A DNA stretch of 64,000 nucleotides from Caballeronia sp. SBC1. Its GTDB lineage: Bacteria > Pseudomonadota > Gammaproteobacteria > Burkholderiales > Burkholderiaceae. Each line of letters starts with the position of its first letter. Within the stretch, counting starts at the first letter, position 1. Below the pieces are notes generated by a model. The model saw only the letters and a list, made by a program, of their open reading frames with translations. It searched no databases and was not told the origin of the DNA. The stretch spans positions 1,488,001 to 1,552,000 of the forward strand of contig NZ_CP049158.1 in the NCBI RefSeq assembly GCF_011493005.1. The letters run 5' to 3'. Of the stretch, positions 60,387 through 64,000 are shown one piece after another. A program made the translations under genes and the position numbers.

Positions 60387-61184
60387 TCAGCCTTGCATTA
60401 ATTGCGCGAGCGCCTTGAGTTGCAAACCATCGGGGTCGGCGAGATCATAGAGAATGGAGAAGTGGTCTGCTCCAGGCATCGGCAAGTAGGTCACGCGCTC
60501 GCCCGCCTCGGCGCAAGCATGAGCATAGTCATGCGAATGGCGGATGAGTTCGGGAAGTTCTGCGTCGCCGACGGAGACGACTATCGGGGCACCTTGATTG
60601 ATGTGGCGCATTGGGCTGAAGCGCGTGATTTCCTCCGCCGATAACCCGAGCTTCTCGTTCAGTCCGCCTGCGCTGATGGGTTCGAGATCGAAGAGGCCGC
60701 TAACGGGCAGCGCGTATTTGACCGCCGGATGATGACGATGCATGGCCGTCAGATGACCGCCCGCGGAGTGGCCGCCGAGTACGAGTGTTGTGTGGCCTTG
60801 CTCGACGAGGAAGTCGAGTAACCGTCCAATCTCGCCGACAATTTGCGTCATCGAAGCGGTGGGCGCCAGCGTGTACTCCGCTACAGCGACATTCATGCCA
60901 CGGCCGAGCGGCCCGAGCGCCACGAAGGCGCAGAGTTCCTTGTCGCAGCTTTGCCAGTAACCGCCATGAACGAAGACGAAAGTCGGCGTGTCCGTCGGAT
61001 CGGCTTTACTTGTTGGAAAAAAATCAAAGCGCTCGCGCGGGGCGGGTCCGTATCTAAGGTCGAGTTCGCCATGATGCGTCGCGTAGAATGCCGCGCTGCG
61101 CGTCCGGAAATCGGCAGGCGGGTCGCCATTACTATAGGCCGCGTCTAGAGTCGCGCGATCCATGTTGCGCCACGAGAGGTTCAT
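60387..61184 (-). CDS. Alpha/beta hydrolase, kynurenine-formamidase-like
   Basis: A 265-residue serine hydrolase. The oxyanion motif FVHGGYW (71-77), nucleophile Ser140 in GGHSAGGH, an acid in VVSVGDAELPEL and His241 in GADHFSIL complete the catalytic triad. It is most like the alpha/beta-fold arylformamidase/esterase group with HGGYW. No tryptophan-degradation genes are near, so formamidase activity is only a possibility. The start MNLSWRNMDRATLDAAYSN is typical of the group. Confidence 0.88.
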   Translation of the reverse strand: MNLSWRNMDRATLDAAYSNGDPPADFRTRSAAFYATHHGELDLRYGPAPRERFDFFPTSKADPTDTPTFVFVHGGYWQSCDKELCAFVALGPLGRGMNVAVAEYTLAPTASMTQIVGEIGRLLDFLVEQGHTTLVLGGHSAGGHLTAMHRHHPAVKYALPVSGLFDLEPISAGGLNEKLGLSAEEITRFSPMRHINQGAPIVVSVGDAELPELIRHSHDYAHACAEAGERVTYLPMPGADHFSILYDLADPDGLQLKALAQLMQG

Positions 61185-61788
61185 GCATTGATCTCCTTGA
61201 AAGTTCGAGCTTACACGGTCTATTTTTCAGGTGAAGTGTAGGCAAATCGCAAGCCGTCTGCATCGGGATGACGAATAAGACTCGACGGCCGCTATCGACA
61301 CCGGAACAATGCGCGGTGCGGTCGCTCGACTATTCGTTTAGCGAAGCGCTCGGACAGACGCTGATCGCGGGCATTCGTGGCGTCGAAAAACCAACCTGAC
61401 GCACCGTTCCCTCCCCAAAACCTTCACTTGTTGGCTGATGAGCCGATCTGTCACACGTCACACGAGACCGTCGCGTTGTGCTCTGACCTGCACGGCGTAA
61501 AACGTAAGAGCAGATTAATTTTGAGACAATTTTTTATAATTAGTAAAGCTAATTTCACGATTGGTTGAAAAGTACCTTGTATATGGGATGCTCATTCGTA
61601 AGTTGACCGGGCTTCAGGTCGCCCATAGAGTTGACCGATAGCAACGCATTGAGCGATCACAAACAGATTGCAAACGGATCGCAAATATCAACGTGGCGGG
61701 AAACACCACCGCGGCAACGGTAATGGCTTATTACGCCATCACACGACTGCGGCGCTGACCAGCGTCAAGAAAGACAGAGAGAGACAAA
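61185..61788. other. Long intergenic stretch with one doubtful short frame
   Basis: The gap should hold the promoters of the hydrolase and the permease. A 43-codon frame at 61268-61399 (MTNKTRRPLSTPEQC..., ending GIRGVEKPT) looks protein-like in composition, but it has no good ribosome site and no recognised relative, and may be a fragment. An AT-rich stretch lies at 61510-61580. Confidence 0.35.
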
Positions 61789-63132
61789 ATGCAGGTGCAA
61801 TCACCGGCCGTCGACGGCGAACGAATCATTAGGCGTGCCACGTTAAAACTCATGCCGTTGCTTGGCCTGCTCTATCTGATCGCCTATCTCGACCGGCAGA
61901 ATATCGGCTTCGCAAAACTGCAGATGGTGGCCGACCTTGGCGTGAGCGAAGCAGCCTATGGGTTGGGGGCCTCACTGTTCTTTATCGGCTACCTGCTGTT
62001 CGAGATACCGAGCAACATCATGCTCGACAGAGTCGGCGCGCGCCGATGGTTCGCACGGATCATGCTGTCATGGGGCGCGGTGACGGTTGCGCTCGGCTTC
62101 ACCCACAACACGGCCATGCTTTACATCCTGCGCTTTCTGCTCGGCGCCTGTGAGGCAGGGTTTTATCCTGGCGTGCTGTACTACTTGACGCTCTGGTTTC
62201 CCGTGCGCCACCGCGCGCGGCTGATCGGCTATTTCATGATCGGCAGCGCGCTCGCCAATGCGGTGGCAGCACCGATTGGCGGCGTCCTGCTGGACTTCGA
62301 CGGTCTGCTCGGCATGCGCGGCTGGCAATGGGTGTTTATTGTCACGGGCATGGCGGCGGTGCTGATGAGTCCAGTGGTATGGAAAGTGTTGCCCGAGTCG
62401 CCGCAAACCGCACGCTTTCTCACCGAGCCCGAGAAGAGCTGGCTGCTCAAGACCTTGCAAGCCGAGGCTGCGCGCATTGCGCCGACCGGCCACACGAATC
62501 CGTTTGCAGTGCTACTGGACCGGCGCGTGTTGCTGATGTCGTTTTATTTCCTGTTCTTCCCGCTGTCAGCCTATGGCATGAGCTACTGGTTGCCGACGGT
62601 CGTCAAAGGGTTCGGCGTCAGCAACACCGTCAACGGTCTACTGAATGTCATCCCCTGGTTGATGGTCGGCTTTGTGCTGTGGTGGGTGCCGCGTCGCTCT
62701 GTCGCCCGAAACGAGCAGACGTGGCACATTGTCGTGCCGGCGTTGCTGGGTTCGTTGTTCCTGCTACTGAGCGTCTTCGTTCCCGGCAATACGCTGCAGT
62801 TTATTTGCCTGTGCTTCGCAGCGGCCGGCATATTCGCCGGGCAACCGGTGTTGTGGTCGTTGCCAGGCCGCTTTCTGACCGGCGCCAACGCGGCAGCGGG
62901 CCTCGCAGCGATCAATTCAATCGGCAACCTGGGCGGATTCATTTCGCAAAACGTAGTGCCGATGATCAAGGATCGCACCGGTAGCGTCATCGCGCCGATG
63001 CTCTTCCTGTCTGCTTGTCTCGCGTTCGGCGCGATGATGACTTTTGTGATGCAAGCGGTTATCCGCAAGTCAGAGCGGCGCGCGGCAGACCTCGAAACCG
63101 TTTCTTCGAGCCGAGCAGACTTATCAGTTTGA
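61789..63132 (+). CDS. MFS permease, ACS family (organic anion symporter)
   Basis: A 447-residue, 12-helix permease. LIAYLDRQNIGFAKLQMVADLG, FFIGYLLFEIPSNIMLDRVGARRWFARI and GACEAGFYPGVLYYLTLWFP are the same ACS-family motifs seen in the permease at 5748. AGAGAGAGACAA precedes ATG 61789. The porin gene follows 274 bp later on the same strand, so the two may give outer- and inner-membrane uptake of one substrate, unidentified. Confidence 0.92.
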   Translation: MQVQSPAVDGERIIRRATLKLMPLLGLLYLIAYLDRQNIGFAKLQMVADLGVSEAAYGLGASLFFIGYLLFEIPSNIMLDRVGARRWFARIMLSWGAVTVALGFTHNTAMLYILRFLLGACEAGFYPGVLYYLTLWFPVRHRARLIGYFMIGSALANAVAAPIGGVLLDFDGLLGMRGWQWVFIVTGMAAVLMSPVVWKVLPESPQTARFLTEPEKSWLLKTLQAEAARIAPTGHTNPFAVLLDRRVLLMSFYFLFFPLSAYGMSYWLPTVVKGFGVSNTVNGLLNVIPWLMVGFVLWWVPRRSVARNEQTWHIVVPALLGSLFLLLSVFVPGNTLQFICLCFAAAGIFAGQPVLWSLPGRFLTGANAAAGLAAINSIGNLGGFISQNVVPMIKDRTGSVIAPMLFLSACLAFGAMMTFVMQAVIRKSERRAADLETVSSSRADLSV

Positions 63133-63406
63133 TTTCGGCCCCGAACCATTCCGGTCGTTTGCCGAGATGCTCAAGCCGTTGCGTTGATTCGCTCGAGATA
63201 GGGGGCGATTTTCGCCTCCGTTCCTGTTGACCGCCTACGCATTATCGTCGGAACTGCCGGCACCGAGCACTAACAGTTGAACAAGACCTACTAAAGCATG
63301 ATGCTACACAAAATTAATTCGTATACCTATGTATTTTATAGATACATAAATTGATTCAAGCCGGTGAAGGTTCATAAATAACAGCGATCTGTTCGAGAAT
63401 ATTCGC
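63133..63406. other. Intergenic stretch, porin promoter region
   Basis: The right part (63300-63360) is AT-rich, with repeated TATNTAT words, before the porin start. No gene or hairpin with a T run was found. Confidence 0.35.
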
Positions 63407-64000
63407 ATGAAAAGACTTATAACCGCTGGTGTCTGTCTCGCTTCCTATACCTGCGTTAGCCATGCGCAGAGCACCGTTTCACTGTACGGCGTTATCGACG
63501 TCGGAGTTGTGTACAACAACAACGCGCATGGCGCGAAACAATATTCGATGGTCGCCGGTTCACTTAAAGGCAATCGCTGGGGGTTGCTCGGCAAAGAGGA
63601 TCTGGGTGGCGGCTACAAAGCGGTGTTCCTGCTTGAAAATGGTTTTTCGGCAACGAACGGCACTCTCGGACAAGGTGGCGCCGAGTTTGGCAGGCAGGCT
63701 TACGTCGGATTGGGTGGTCCAGCCGGTACGGTCACCCTAGGCCGGCAATATGATTCGATCGTCGATTACGTCGGCGTGATGAAGGCGGGCGGCGATACGG
63801 TAGGCGGCTACGCCAGCCACCCCGGGGACCTGGACAACACGGGAAACAGCTATCGCGTCAACAACGCGATCAAATACACGAGCCCTGACTATAGAGGCAT
63901 TACGTTCGGCGGTGTATTCAGTCCTGGTGGCATCGCAGGAGATTCTCAGCGGAACCGGATTTACTCCTTCGGAGTGGGCTATAAACAGGGGCCGCTCGCG
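63407..64000 (+). CDS. Trimeric outer-membrane porin, N-terminal part only
   Basis: The first 198 codons of a Burkholderia-type porin that runs off the right edge in an open frame. The signal peptide MKRLITAGVCLASYTCVSHA ends in SHA before QSTVSLYG. YGVIDVGVVYNNN, RWGLLGKEDLGGGYKAVFLLENGF, FGRQAYVGLGG and TLGRQYDSIVDYVG are family blocks. The signal peptide contains two Cys residues, unusual for this family. It follows an ACS permease. Confidence 0.93.
   Translation, partial: MKRLITAGVCLASYTCVSHAQSTVSLYGVIDVGVVYNNNAHGAKQYSMVAGSLKGNRWGLLGKEDLGGGYKAVFLLENGFSATNGTLGQGGAEFGRQAYVGLGGPAGTVTLGRQYDSIVDYVGVMKAGGDTVGGYASHPGDLDNTGNSYRVNNAIKYTSPDYRGITFGGVFSPGGIAGDSQRNRIYSFGVGYKQGPLA

Noticed and set aside
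1..64000. CRISPR arrays, tRNA or rRNA genes, insertion sequences, prophage or conjugative genes
   Set aside because: I looked for regularly spaced repeats, cloverleaf-like sequences, transposase or integrase proteins and terminal repeats and found none. Weak or short tRNA-like sequences could still be missed by eye.

Overview
The window is GC-rich, densely coded DNA from a betaproteobacterium of the Burkholderiaceae, most likely Paraburkholderia or Caballeronia. The support is three OmpC-type trimeric porins with Burkholderia-style signal peptides and YGxxD starts, a nitrate reductase fused to a CysJ-like flavoprotein, a NasS/NasT pair, a KAA-tailed HU protein and many ACS-family sugar-acid or aromatic-acid permeases. 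It looks chromosomal. I saw no tRNA, rRNA, CRISPR array, insertion sequence or prophage.

Layout. 1-1225: a FadR-type GntR regulator and a truncated ACS-family permease, with three matching operator palindromes. 1468-4658: DAHP synthase, an APC amino-acid permease and a cold-shock protein. 4842-7953: an SDR dehydrogenase, an ACS permease and an IclR regulator, probably one sugar-acid unit with two palindromes. 8238-14968: a glycosyltransferase, an acyl-CoA dehydrogenase, an acyltransferase-3 and an amidohydrolase/permease pair.

14993-26875 is the complete assimilatory nitrate locus. narK-nirB-nirD-nasA runs leftwards and cobA-nasT-nasS runs rightwards. The 714-bp gap between them holds two perfect NtrC-type sites, a sigma-54-like promoter facing each way and, in both leaders, a NasT/ANTAR-type hairpin overlapping an intrinsic terminator. 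The same 14-nt hairpin (GGAC-AACGGC-GTCC) occurs in both leaders. This points to double control: NtrC for ammonium limitation and NasS/NasT antitermination for nitrate.

27248-40835: a YihY/BrkB membrane protein, a porin, and the four-gene Anbu locus (proteasome-like peptidase, transglutaminase, alpha-E protein, permuted ATP-grasp) whose substrate is unknown. An EmrAB-NodT efflux operon and an HU/H1-like DNA-binding protein follow. 40999-42433 holds the decayed remains of an endonuclease/exonuclease/phosphatase gene and a phospholipase D gene, the partners of ClsB-type loci. 42675-45582: a LysE exporter, two very small genes (54 and 53 aa) and a second porin.

46088-53497 is a tightly coupled operon: an NMT1-type ABC importer, an FAD oxidoreductase, a CaiB/BaiF CoA-transferase, an enoyl-CoA hydratase and a 7Fe ferredoxin, with a LysR regulator just downstream. 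It has the logic of an uptake and CoA-dependent degradation pathway, but I cannot name the substrate, and it is the best candidate here for an undescribed pathway. 53537-64000: a MocR regulator opposite an omega-amino-acid aminotransferase, a basic KA-rich protein, an ArsR regulator opposite a drug exporter, 3-methyladenine glycosylase, a kynurenine-formamidase-like hydrolase, another ACS permease and a porin cut by the window end.
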